A stretch of DNA of 64,000 nt, taken from Cranoglanis bouderius (Eukaryota > Chordata > Actinopteri > Siluriformes > Cranoglanididae). A program made the translations under genes and the position numbers. A model generated the notes under the pieces. The model did not search any database. It worked only from the letters and a program-made list of their open reading frames with translations, and was not told the origin of the DNA. Positions within the stretch are counted from its first letter, which is position 1. Each line of letters opens with the position of its first letter. Below, in pieces: positions 22,130 to 56,400 of the stretch. The stretch covers positions 16,179,800 to 16,243,799 of the forward strand of contig CM042558.1 in assembly GCA_023630585.1 (NCBI GenBank). Direction: 5' to 3'.

Positions 22130-22997
22130 TATGTATGTATGTATGTATGTATGTATGTATGCATGTATGTGTGTGTTTATGTATGTATGTGTGTGTTTAT
22201 GTATGTATGTATTTATGTATGTATGTATGTGTGTTTGTGTATGTATGTATGTATGCATGTATGTATGTATGTGTTTATGTATGTATGTATTTATGTATGT
22301 ATGTATTTATGTATGTATGTATGTGTGTTTGTGTATGTATGTATGTATGTGTGTGTTTATGTATGTATGTATGTATGTGTTTATGTATGTATGCATGTAT
22401 GTATGTATGTATGTATTTATGTATGTATGTATTTATGTATGTATGTATGTGTGTGTTTATGTATGTATGTATGTATGTATGTGTTTATGTATGTATGCAT
22501 GTATGTATGTATGTGTTTATGTATGTATGTATTTATGTATGTATGTATTTATGTATGTATGTATGTGTGTTTGTGTATGTATGTATGTGTGTGTTTATGT
22601 ATGTATGTATGTGTTTATGTATGTATGCATGTATGTATGTATGTATGTATGTATGTATTTATGTATGTATGTATTTATGTATGTATGTATGTGTGTTTGT
22701 GTATGTATGTATTTATGTATGTATGTATGTGTGTGTTTATGTATGTATGTATGTATGTATGTATGTGTTTATGTATGTATGTATGTATGGATGTATGTAT
22801 GTGTTTATGTATGTATGCATGTATGTATATATGTGTGTATGTATGTATGTATGTATGTATTTATGTATGTATGCATGTATGTATGTATGTGTTTATGTAT
22901 GTATTTATGTATGTATGTATGTATGTATGTATTTATGTATGTATGTATGTGTGTGTGTTTATGTATGTATGTATTTATGTATGTATGTATGTATGCA
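22130..22997 (+). repeat. 870-bp (TATG)n tetranucleotide array with higher-order variants
   Basis: Almost pure TATG/GTAT repeats with recurrent TTTATG, TGTGTG and GCATG variants that recur in blocks (e.g. TGTGTTTATGTATGTATG). Because TATG has no stop in any forward frame, three long forward frames of Met-Tyr-Val-Cys type open through it; these are artefacts. Confidence 0.95.
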
Positions 22998-23536
22998 TTT
23001 GTTTTTTTGTTTTTTTTTTAATTAAAGATGTTACAGTGCTGATTACAATCAACTACTATTAATCGAGTTGTTATTGGTTATTATGGGTCTAATCTCTGCA
23101 GTGAACTCCTGCCTCGGTCCCAGTGTTTCCAGGATGTTATTCAGTTCCAAATCTAAACTCTGTAACATGGAAACAAGAATCAAACTTCAGTGCAACTGCA
23201 GTTTTTATGAAACGAGGGAAAAGTGCTGCTTATAGAATATGGCTCAATCCCCCCCACCCCCCACCCCCACCATGAGCATAGGTGTACCTGCTTTGGGTTG
23301 TATATATAGAAAATTCAGGAATAATAAATTTGAATGTCAGTATTTGCTGTGAACATGAAGGGGTCCATCATTTAGAGCTCTAGTTGCTTACTTATTTTAT
23401 CTATTTATTTAATTTGTATATCCCATCCTCTCTACTGATTAGTGTTCAAGTCTACAGGGAATATGTTGCATCAAATAAGATGAAGAGAAAAGCGATGTTT
23501 TCTTGTCAGTATTGTAGATCTGCTTGGGTGTTTAGT

Positions 23537-23541
23537 CCCTT

Positions 23542-23605
<64 letters not shown>

Positions 23606-23765
23606 TCGTTTTCCATTTATTTATTTATTTACTTATGTACTTATTTATTTATTTATTCGTTTCTCATTTACTATATTCATTCATTCATTCATTCATTTGG
23701 GCTACTTATTAGTGTATGTATTTATTAGTTTTCCGTCTATTTATTTATTTATTTATTTATTTATT
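23537..23765 (+). repeat. (TATC)n tract and related TTTA repeats
   Basis: About 16 perfect TATC units followed by degenerate ATTT/TTTA and ATTC repeats up to the ATXN7 promoter region. Confidence 0.9.
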
Positions 23766-23784
23766 TCCCTCGCTTCTGGCATCC

Positions 23785-24166
23785 TACGTCAGGATTGGTC
23801 AGTTCACGATCCAATCAGCTTGCTGCTTGAGAGTTCGAACGGCTGACCAATCACCGTGCGGGATTAGCGTGCAGCCGGATTACGGGTAGGGGGTGAAAAC
23901 ACGCCCGTTCCCGGTTGACAGGCAGACAGTGGCGGTGGAGTGATGAGCGGCGTGGTGCGCATGCGCACTGGTGAAGTGACGCGCTCGGTCCCAGAATGCT
24001 GCCTGGTAAACAGACATGGAAGCACCTGGTGAAGACCTCCACAGTCCCTGAGCATTGCGCCGCCGCTCTGAGTTCCTCCCCCAGCCTCATTCTCAATCTC
24101 CTCTAACGGCTCACACATCTGCTCGCTCTCGGAGCCCGGCTCGGATCTCTGAGGTCCGGGACGTAG
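23785..24166 (+). promoter_or_regulatory. ATXN7: ATXN7 promoter and probable non-coding first exon
   Basis: A GC/CpG-enriched island containing CCAAT-type boxes in both orientations (GATTGGTC at 23794, ATCCAATCAG near 23811, GACCAATCAC near 23844) and a perfect NRF1 palindrome TGCGCATGCGCA at 23956. It ends with the plausible splice donor GTAGGTAAGAG (exon end 24166). Human ATXN7 also starts with non-coding exons far upstream of the ATG exon. The start site and exon borders are inferred. Confidence 0.55.
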
Positions 24167-26140
24167 GTAAGAGAACAAAGATGACAGCGGCGTTAGCTGC
24201 TAATGGTTGTTCCGCTGCTCAACAGGGACAGTTTTAATGCTAGCGATGCTAACGCCGAGCTACAAATGGCTTCAGTTTAGCCCGCTAGCACCGCGGAAGC
24301 TAAACATGCCACAGAGAGTCGGGTTTTGATGCTAACAGGCTAAGGCTTCAGTTAGCAGAGAAGCTAACCTGCTGCTAGCGCGCGCGCGCCCCCCTCCCCC
24401 TCTTTCTCCTCCTCCTCCTCCTCTCCCCCCTCCTCAAATGGCAGTAACATTTTATTTTAGTGACGTAATTCTTATCCAAGTTTAAATCTTATCCGCCTTT
24501 AACGCCGTGATATTTCGACGGTAATGTGTCGGACATTTTGTGACTTTATCGGCTGCACTTTTCTGGTTTGTTTTTGTTTCGCCATATTTTTATTTATTTA
24601 TTTTTTATTTGCTTTCACTCTGTCCAAGTGCACTTGTTCTAGTGAAGTGACCAACTCTCTCACTACAGCAGGCCTCTGAATGAATGGAGCACTGACAGCT
24701 AACTGACACGGACAAAAACAAACTTTTAGAAATGACATTTCTAACAAAAAGCACAATTTCTTCACCATTTCTTCACCTCGTTTCAAAATTGCAACTGAAA
24801 ATGTAAAACCAACCGAATTTTTTACCGAGAAACTACTCGGTTTGCTCATATAACTGCCATTTTCATTAAAAAAAAAAAAAATAAATAAAAATTATTGGTA
24901 AATGTTTTCATTCAGACATAATCAGGTGTATTCAAAAACATTCTGAATATTCATTAACAACATATATTCTTCTTTACATTGTTGCTGCTGAATATGAAAC
25001 ATGAAATCCTCGCATTACTCAAAATGTAGGCGTTTGTTATGGCTGAATACCGAATACCACGCTTCTTCCTATACAAGTGCACTACACAGGACACATAATA
25101 GTGGGCTTGTACACTGTATTAAGTGCACTATTTTAACTGTAGGGACCCATTCAGGATTCAGGCCGTAGCTGTGTATACATTTGAAATGGAACTGATGAAC
25201 AGTGGCTTTATTAAACAGTGACTGTTATTTCTCATTCCCTCTTTATATTAATGACTTTTATCATAATTTTCTTTAAGGCTCCGATCGGGGATAAGCTACG
25301 TAGAGGTGTAGATCAATACGATACAGTTTGATGTTTGACGATACTGCGGTTACGACGTGATTCGATTTTACTAGCAGGGCAGTAAGACAGTGCGTCGGTA
25401 TCGTGATATATTCACATCCACTAATTACGAAATCATTTCAAATGACTTTCTGTCGCTAGTAAGACAGAAAGCTTCCTAAGCTCCACTTTTTCTTAAAAGA
25501 ATTTTTTTTAAACCGATTACGCAAACTGCATGCTCGTGGTCAGGCTGAATAACCACCGCACACCGTCACCATTTGCATAAATGCCATTTCCACTGCTTGG
25601 GATAATGTCAGGCGTGGCGTATAACATTTTAAAGTGGTATTTCTTTTTCAGAGGACTGACATTTGTGCACATTCTCTCTTACACATATACCCTGTCTGTT
25701 CTTAATATCCGTACACTATTCTGCAACAAGCTCGTTTACTTTCAAATGCAAGAAAGGAAGCCTTTAGTGTTGAATTCACCTGCGTTATCATGTATCAAAG
25801 CTTAAAACGTGCTAAAAAGCCCCAAGAGTTTTCAGACCTGCCTTTTTTTTTTTTTTTTTTTTGTCTGGAAGAGGGATTAACGGGATGCCAACTGCAGAGC
25901 ACTCAGGTGGTTAACCAGGGATAGTGCTTATTGGATCGGATTACTCTGTAGCGGCGGGTTGCTCCATAAGTAGCTCATGTACCAGAAAGCCACAACCAGA
26001 TTCACTTGGCCTTCAGCCGAGCGGCATCTCCTGTTGGCAGACCGCGCGCGCGGCCGACTCCCTAAATGGCGATTATTGTGCGCGGACGATGAAAACAATA
26101 CGATCAGCCTCCCCTCTCTGCCTCTGCCGTGTGCCTGCAG

Positions 26141-26236
26141 GTCCTGTGTTCAGCGCTCGAGGCCGAGCGGAACCACCAAAGCCGATGAGGAGCTGCTGAT
26201 CTGGGCTGCGGACTTCTGCTTTTCACTTTTCAGTAG
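26141..26236 (+). other. Possible non-coding ATXN7 exon
   Basis: A strong pyrimidine tract and acceptor (CCTCTGCCGTGTGCCTGCAG) precede 96 CpG-containing bases that end at a donor-like CAGTAG/GTACGA. No coding potential is needed for a 5' UTR exon. There is no transcript evidence. Confidence 0.25.
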
Positions 26237-26350
26237 GTACGAGACGTTCTGCACATGAGAAAATCAGATGCACTTTGACAACTCTGTGTGAGAAACAGTT
26301 GCTGAAACAACTGTGCTCTAATAGCAGCATCAGGTATGCAGGAATAAATC

Positions 26351-26900
26351 CCTTGAGGACATGCTGTTATGGGAAAATAATCAGCGGCGGAGTGGTACGA
26401 TGCAGCAGAGTCGCCTCGAGGTTGATTACTTTCCAATAACATCACGTCCCGAAGCGTTTTATTCGTCTTATACCACAGCAGTTTGACTACGATTACATTT
26501 TTACTTGTTAATGAACGACGTGTCATACTTTGTATCCATTTATGGTTACGTTTAATGTTGTGGAACATCTCTGAAACAAGTTAATCACTTGGGTGGGGGT
26601 GGGCGGTGGGGGGTGGGGGGGGGACAGGCAGCTCTTCGCGTTACAGAAAAACCGCAAAACGTTACAAAGCGCTGACACTTGGAGACTCCTTCCATAAAAG
26701 TTACAGAAAAATGTACCATATCAACATTCAGACTTGTTGTGCCTCGTTCAAGTCCCCGTAAATGATTTGTTACTATAGAAACGATCATCAAACAAACAAA
26801 CGTGCTTTATATACGTGATTTATATATAAAAGCTGCTGCTGTAGAAAATGAATCACCACCTTCTGACCAATCCGATTTTAGATACATGATACTCAGCACA
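26351..26900 (+). repeat. Dispersed repeat family, copy D
   Basis: The best-preserved copy: GCTGTTATGGGAAAATAATC opposite GATTACTTTCCAATAAC (inverted), CTTATACCACAGCAGTTTGA, ATCCATTTATGGTTACGTTT, TTGGAGACTCCTTCCATAAA and AATCACCACCTTCTGACC. Same block order as copy A. Confidence 0.65.
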
Positions 26901-27499
26901 TCTTATTACTGAGCTACGGTTATGTGACATCGAACTGTATATAAATAAAAGTTTTTGGCTTTATTTAATTCCTCCTTTGATTAACAATACCACCTCCGTG
27001 GTGACAGACTAATTAAAAAATATCACACTGATAGACATGCGACTATTAGGGAATTCCTGTTCTCTCTGTAATCACACTGTTATTACTACACAGCTGGTAT
27101 TGGATCACTTTCTCATTTTGCCACGTGCAGCGTTTATCTCTTTAATAAGTAGATTAAGTTGCGGAGCATTCCCCGATCCGCGCGCAAAACCGTCCGGATT
27201 GAGACATTTTAAAATCCGTAAAGCACTTTCGCTGTACTCATTAGGCAGGTAAAGAAATGCTTAAAGATGGGTGCATTAATTTCACCAGAAGGATTTGGAT
27301 CACGTGAAGTCAGCGGGAGGGTCTGAGATCAGGTCCGGATGATCACCATGCACACACGCGCGCACACAACGCACACACAGTGGCATGGTTAGTTGGACTC
27401 GTTTGCAAAGGCCAATACTGTCATACCAATCAACATCCGGTACAGTGTCTCCATGTTATCAGGTCACACTGAAATCACAGGCGGCGTGTAGGAGCTAAT

Positions 27500-28230
27500 A
27501 GATTTAGCATGCGGGTTCTTTAAAATATGCAGTCTGTTTGAATGGAACTCTGGTCGCGTTCTCCGTCTCGGCGCGGTTCTTCAGGGAGATGAGAACACAG
27601 CGATCGTGCTCAGGTGAGGACCAAAACAACCGGTCCGTTAGAGTCTGAGCGTGTTGGTCTCGGTCCACGTCCAAGTGAACTCGAAGCGCAGTGAGACTCT
27701 GATTCGACTCTGATTCGACTCTGATTCGACTCTGATTCGACTCTGATTCGACTCTGAATCGACTCTGAATCGACTCTGAATCGACTGCAGAGAGTGGACC
27801 AAACATGCCGTGTGTTTTGGGTTGCATATGTGAGCTTCTGAACTGAGCCAAAGGACAGAGTTCTTTCTCATGTTCTCCATTCTTGTATGATTTATCTGTG
27901 CAATGCCAAAGGTTTGCTCAGAATTCTGACTAATGAATGAAAGAGATTTATTTTCAAATCTGCACAACCTTCAGCCAGCCTTTTCTTTCTTTTTTTTTTT
28001 TTTTTGTCAATTCTCAAACGAATTATCAAACGAACCAAAAGAATCAGTTTAGCTTTGATTCCGAATCCTCAAAACAAACTAATAAGCGCGAAAGCGCCCC
28101 GAGACACCAAACTGACCGTCACACGTTGTCAAGCCTTGAACGTTGAACACCTGTGGCTGACTGTTGCCTGTATTTTTATGGTCTGTTCCACTTCGCTGCA
28201 ACAAGTCAACCCTTGAATCAGCATCTGAGG
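27500..28230 (+). repeat. Dispersed repeat, second family, copy 1
   Basis: Shares with 55.92-56.40 kb the blocks GGTTCTTCAGG, ACTGAGCCAAAGGACAGAG / ACTGAGCCAAAGCACAGAG, AAACGAACCAAAAGAATCAG and AAGCGC/AAGCACC. It looks like a non-coding DNA transposon copy. An 11-bp minisatellite is expanded in the middle of this copy only. Confidence 0.6.
27690..27787 (+). repeat. 11-bp minisatellite GACTCTGATTC
   Basis: Eight to nine head-to-tail copies of GACTCTGATTC, the later ones carrying GACTCTGAATC. Neighbouring sequence has the single-copy form only. Confidence 0.92.
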
Positions 28231-29259
28231 CCATCTGAAAAAAAAAAAAATAAAAAATCAGCGAGCAAAACAAGCAAAGTTCATAACTCCGCTCACTTCT
28301 GGACCAACCTTCTTCTCATTATAATATATCCATTTTAATATTTAATGTACTTTTAATGCACTCTAATAATACTTTTATATGAGTGCAGATTTAGTGCAGC
28401 CCGAAAAGTTTTCAGTCTGTCATTTTTTTTTCATTTTTTTTTTTATCATTTTTTTTTTTTTTTTTAAATCTATGCAAATGAAATGACTCTCGTTTGTTCT
28501 ATCTGCGTGTAGGTCCATCTCACACACACTTTCACTAGCAGGTGGAGGCGAGGCTGGAGTGTAGGTTGGATCGTGTACCGAGGCTACAGAACGAGATTTA
28601 TTCACAACACTGAGCAGATCAGTAACCCGCGCTGGATAAAAAACTTTTTATTTATTTATTTATTTGTTTGTTTGTTTGTTTTTTTTAGGCGTATGTATTT
28701 ATGTAAGTGTGTCGGCTGCGTGAGGCAGTGTATGTTCACGGTTGCTTTTGATCTTCTTGCGAAGATGAACTAGGGAGAAAAAAAAGATTAGCAGCAGTTA
28801 GGCTTAACCGTAGTAGTTGACGGTTGTAGGTTAGGATTCATGAAGTATGACATCCATATGGTGATATGCGAGTTCTCACTGTTCACCCAACACGCAGGAA
28901 ATCGGCATCGAGGTTAACCAGGATAAGAAGCCGGTTCGTCACATGTCCGCACGTCTGCACTGGCTGTACCTGGACGCTTTTTAAACACTGGGGGATTTGT
29001 GATTAAGGTCCAAAATACAAGGCATGGATATATGAAAATGCATGAAATGCAGATTGCAGTACTGCATTGTCAGTTTCTTTCAGTTGATGCAGGAAGTGAA
29101 ACCGGAGAATTGACATACACAATTAATTATTAAAGAAATTGGACATAAAGGATTTTTCTAGTAATTTTGAGTCTCATGTGAGCATGAGTTATATCAGTCA
29201 GGCGACTGAGGGTGTAACCTTTCCCTTATAAGTGTAATTAATTGCCCCCCCCCCCCCCC

Positions 29260-29560
29260 CCCCCCAAAGTGGCCAAAGGTACTGTATGTGCAGCTGTCCA
29301 TCACACCCATATGTGGCTTTTTTCCACGCTGTTGCTACAAAGTTGGAAGCACATGACACATGATCGTATCGAGTGTCTTTGTACTCTGTACATTTTTTAC
29401 ATTTTCCCTTCACTGGAACTAAGAGGCCCAAACCTGTTCCAGCACGACGATGCCCCTGTGCACAAAGCGAGCTCCATGAAGACATGGTTTACCAAGGTTG
29501 GAGTGGAAGATCTCAGGTGTCCTGCACAGACTTTTTTTTCCCAAACAGATCAGCTTAAAC
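29260..29560 (+). mobile_element. Tc1-like transposase fragment
   Basis: The plus frame encodes GPNLFQHDDAPVHKASSMKT and WFTKVGVEDL, matching the FQHDNAPVH...W region around the second catalytic Asp of a fish Tc1-like family. It is preceded by a poly-C run (29246-29265), and TIRs are not seen. Confidence 0.6.
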
Positions 29561-30199
29561 TTTCACGCAAATACCACCGTCATCGTTATCGTACCCGTCA
29601 TCTCGTAGATGGCCACCTAATCCGGGCCGAGTCTCTGCCGTCACTCGTATGACTGCATTGCATTCTGGGACTGCGAGTCCAGCTCAGCTCAGCTCTCCAC
29701 CTCTACAATTGTGTTCTCATTAATATCTCATCGCTGGAAAATGCTGAGCTCTTGATCTTTTTCTTTTCCTCCTATTAAACTGTGCTAGAAATAAATACGT
29801 CCCCGTGACAACAACTCTCAGAAACTTGGGGAAATACACCACCGACCAACTAATCATCACCACAATTACTGAACACATCACAGATATTTCAGTATAAACA
29901 TGTGTGTTTCAGGGTGGAGTTTTCCTTTTACGGCTTTACATTTTCTGAGTGTACTTTTAAACGTAAATCGGTCACGACAGGGCTGGGTTTATTTCTAATG
30001 TTTATTTTATAATGTGCATATTTGACTTGTTTCAGTCGTGTACAGTAAATGGCTCCTCAGTGACGCTTGAATGCTCTTAACAGAGTGATTTTTCCACAGT
30101 AGCTGTTTTAGTGAACAAAGACTGACATGTGTTTTGCTGATTCACGTGATCCGGACCGAAGTTTTAATCCCTCCAGAAAACCCCATTTCGTATTAAATC

Positions 30200-30413
30200 A
30201 CTGATTGATCTAATCATATCCGCCGCGGTGCGATGCGAGCTCACACAGAGAGTCCCGAGCTCAGCTCAGAGGTGGAGGAGGGGGAAACGATCGCGGATTC
30301 GCCCCTCGGTGTGTTTAACCGGAGCGCTGACTGGCTGTGTGTGTGTGTGTGTACGTGTGTGTGTGTGCGCACGTGTGTGTGTGTGCGCGCGCGCTCCGTT
30401 CTAGCGGTGAAGC
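30200..30413 (+). promoter_or_regulatory. CpG-rich region before the ATXN7 ATG exon
   Basis: CpG density is high from about 30,220 through the ATG exon, and a (GT/GC)n Z-DNA-prone tract spans 30336-30394. CTAG at 30401-30404 could be the 3' splice site of the ATG exon, but the preceding GT/GC repeat makes a poor pyrimidine tract. It might instead be an internal promoter, as described for human ATXN7 near its CAG exon. Inference only. Confidence 0.35.
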
Positions 30414-53592
<23,179 letters not shown>

Positions 53593-53675
53593 CACAGGTG
53601 GGCCGGCTCTGGGGGTGCGAAGCGGTGGAGCGGAGCTCCCTTAGCGCCCGTCACGGCACACTGCACGAGGCCTTC

Positions 53676-53709
53676 TTCTTCTTCTTCTTCTTCTTCTTCT
53701 TCTTCTTCT
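53676..53709 (+). repeat. (TTC)n microsatellite
   Basis: About 11 TTC units, 85 bp after the ATXN7 stop. Confidence 0.9.
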
Positions 53710-53816
53710 CTTACTCTCAGCTTCCCACAATCCTCAGGGTGGAGAGCGCACTGGGCCGCTCAGTGATGGCGCGCTGGGCATCACACAGGTGGAAAATACA
53801 CCATGAGAGGGGTACA

Positions 53817-53869
<53 letters not shown>
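53817..53869 (+). repeat. (GT)n microsatellite
   Basis: About 26 GT units in the ATXN7 3' UTR. Confidence 0.92.
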
Positions 53870-53874
<5 letters not shown>

Positions 53875-54577
53875 ATGAGATGGCAGTCGCCCCAGTGGCA
53901 GGCAGCGTGTGCTGCAGAGGTACAGTTAAGGGCTGGTACAGGGCCACGCCTACACTACTACACAACGTCAGACGGACTTCAGGGGCTTCATTGGCGAAAG
54001 GAGCATTCCTGTCGATGTTTTTTTGCGTGTGCGAGTGAGTGTTCATGTGGGTGATACCGGAATACTGGAAATGAAATTCTGTGTGAACTATGAGTGTTTG
54101 AGGGTGGTGCACAGGAAAAGGACGGAATATCAGGAGTCTCTGAGAAGAAAAAAAAATGCAATCCCGTTTAGTTAATAAACATATTTATTGTGTAAAAGGA
54201 GGAGTATATACAATAATGCAATTCAGCACATTTTAGAGAAAAGTCGTCACCGTATCCAAATGAACAACCTAAAGGCAAAAACGCTGAGCATTTAATTAAG
54301 TCTTAATGTTTCTTCATAAAGCATTTTGTTTACATACAGAGACTAATTGCATCTCCTGTAAAAGAAGATGGAACGAAATGTTATTTTGCAGCTACATTTA
54401 AATCAGCAGAAACCTCCTTAAAGATTAGTTAAAAATGTACTTAATTTACTCGCCCAGTTTGGTTTAAAATCACTTATTTACACTCGCGTATCAAAATTCA
54501 GCACTGCTAATGAGTCAAACTGAAACCTTTTCTTATTGAAAGGTACACAGCTTTTTCTTATCATTTCCACGCTTACA

Positions 54578-55212
54578 TTAAAGGAATACTTCAGCTTTCC
54601 GTCTCTATCCACCACATGTATATGTGTTTACCACGGACAAGAATTCCTACTGTCCCAGAATATCCGTGTTCTAAAAACGGTTGTCATTTTGAATTCGCGT
54701 TATACATTTATATATTTTAGGCTGAACATAGACCTCTGTCCTAAGTGAGATGGAGTAAACACTACATGTGCTAGTGTCTGGACCACACTGCAGGCAAGGG
54801 CAGCATAAGGCTCTTCTCATGCCGGTTCTGCCAACCATGGACCCAGATGTTCGCCACAGCAGTCAGGAAGAGTTCACAGGAAGGCATGTATTTGGGCAAC
54901 ACCTTCAGATCTGTGAGAATGCTCTCCAACCAGTAGGTGGTACTCGCCAACTGGCTTTTTATTCTGGGAAGACATCGTTTAACATCCCCCCCCACGATCC
55001 ACCACCATGTCAGCTTCTTCCCCTCGACATCTGAATTAACAGAACACCATGTGAGCCCATGACCATTGTGACTTCCTACAGGTCTGCGAGTGTAGAGATA
55101 GAAGTCAAATTTGTTATATTGAAGAAGGCTTGTTAATTTAAAAAATAATAATAATGCACGACAGATGTGGTGGATAGAGATCAGGTTGAAAATCGCTGGA
55201 GTATCCCTTTAA
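54578..55212. mobile_element. TTAA-flanked miniature element in ATXN7 3' UTR
   Basis: Inverted ends TTAAAGGAATACTTCAGC and GCTGGAGTATCCCTTTAA (3 mismatches in 18), 635 bp. TTAA at both ends suggests piggyBac-type target use. The interior has no transposase motif. Confidence 0.65.
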
Positions 55213-55914
55213 TCAGTTATAATGAAGCTAACTGCTTCTTGTCCTCTTGAAAGCTGACTTTTAAACGCTTTTAACCAATGATAACGTCAGTCATGTTACC
55301 AGTGAGAACTTGTTCGCCTATGAGAACTGTCAGTTTTTATTCAGTCCTACAGACCGTTAGACAGTCGAACAGATCGTTGATCACCTTTAGTACCTGTCAA
55401 ACTACATCAAATCTCCCTTAATCACTACGGCTACGTGGAGACTTTCAGGCTGTAAGGGACAAGTGCTTGTCTAAACACACTAAAAGAGATCATGCAATTT
55501 ATTATAAAACCTTAAAGGTTTTTTATTATTATTATTATTATTTTTGCAACAATGATGCACACCTACACTATAACAACATTGTAACACATTGATGTTGTCT
55601 GTTAGTGACTCAACAGCAACAGCAGTTTAAGGAATACTTCACTCACACACGTTTGTGTGTATGCAGCTAAGAACGAATGAAAGACCGTGACTTAGCATGA
55701 TCATTTCCTTAATTCTACTACCGTTCATCCATTATTGGCAGAACAAACACGAGTGCTTTCACGCTTCATGTCCCCCCCCCCCATGAGAAAAAGCGAGAGC
55801 ACCTTTTCCGACGCTCGCAGTGCAACCATAACAAAGCTCTTAGCTAGTGTCCTCTAACTAACTAGCCTATTGGCCACAGAATAGTGTTTACTCAGTGTTT
55901 CTCCTGGTTGAGTG

Positions 55915-56400
55915 GGAACCCTGTGTGGTTCTTCAGGCAGGTGAGAACGCGGCAATCACGTTTGCGCCAATCCACGAGCATCTGAGCGAGTGAGTCGACT
56001 CGACTGGATGAAGTGAATCACGCATGCCATATGCTTAGACGTGAGCCGCAAAACTGAGCCAAAGCACAGAGCTGTAACTCTGCAGAAATGCCACGTGTTC
56101 AGAACATTTAGGACTGCGAGCAGAAAACGGGGAAATATATATAATATATATACGCAGGACGCAGTTCGCAGAGTTGAACTACATTTATAAATCACGTTAA
56201 TACGTTTTCAGACCGACTCGCCCCTCAGCCAAATGTGAAAGCAAACCAAATAGCAAACGAACCAAAAGAATCAGTTTCGCTCGGGGAAGCTGACTAATAG
56301 GTGTAAAAGCACCTTGACCAATATTTTTCACAGGGACACCGTGCACTGTTGGTTGATGAGGTGGGGGTGGGGGTGGGGGAAACATGCCAAGTGTGAAAGC
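55915..56400 (+). repeat. Dispersed repeat, second family, copy 2
   Basis: Shares GGTTCTTCAGGCAGGTGAGA, ACTGAGCCAAAGCACAGAG, AAACGAACCAAAAGAATCAG and TAAAAGCACC with the copy at 27.5-28.2 kb. It lacks the 11-bp minisatellite expansion. Confidence 0.6.

Larger units (their letters stand above)
21791..23780. other. Divergent THOC7-ATXN7 intergenic region
   Basis: About 2 kb between head-to-head genes. It is dominated by the TATG array (22130-22997), a (TATC)n tract with degenerate TTTA continuation (23537-23765) and low-complexity T-runs. No exon was recognised. Confidence 0.75.
24167..30404 (+). other. ATXN7 5' intron region
   Basis: About 6.2 kb between the inferred first exon and the ATG exon. 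It holds a CT-rich stretch after 24.39 kb, hAT-like repeat debris (about 25.03-25.16 kb), a CpG-rich patch that may be a further non-coding exon (26141-26236), copy D of the dispersed family (26351-26900), a repeat with an 11-bp minisatellite (27.5-28.2 kb) and a Tc1 transposase fragment (29.25-29.56 kb). No coding exon was recognised. Confidence 0.65.

Noticed and set aside
22016..23062. Three overlapping forward frames of about 300-348 codons rich in Met-Tyr-Val-Cys
   Set aside because: Pure product of the TATG tetranucleotide array, which has no stop codon in any forward frame; not a gene.
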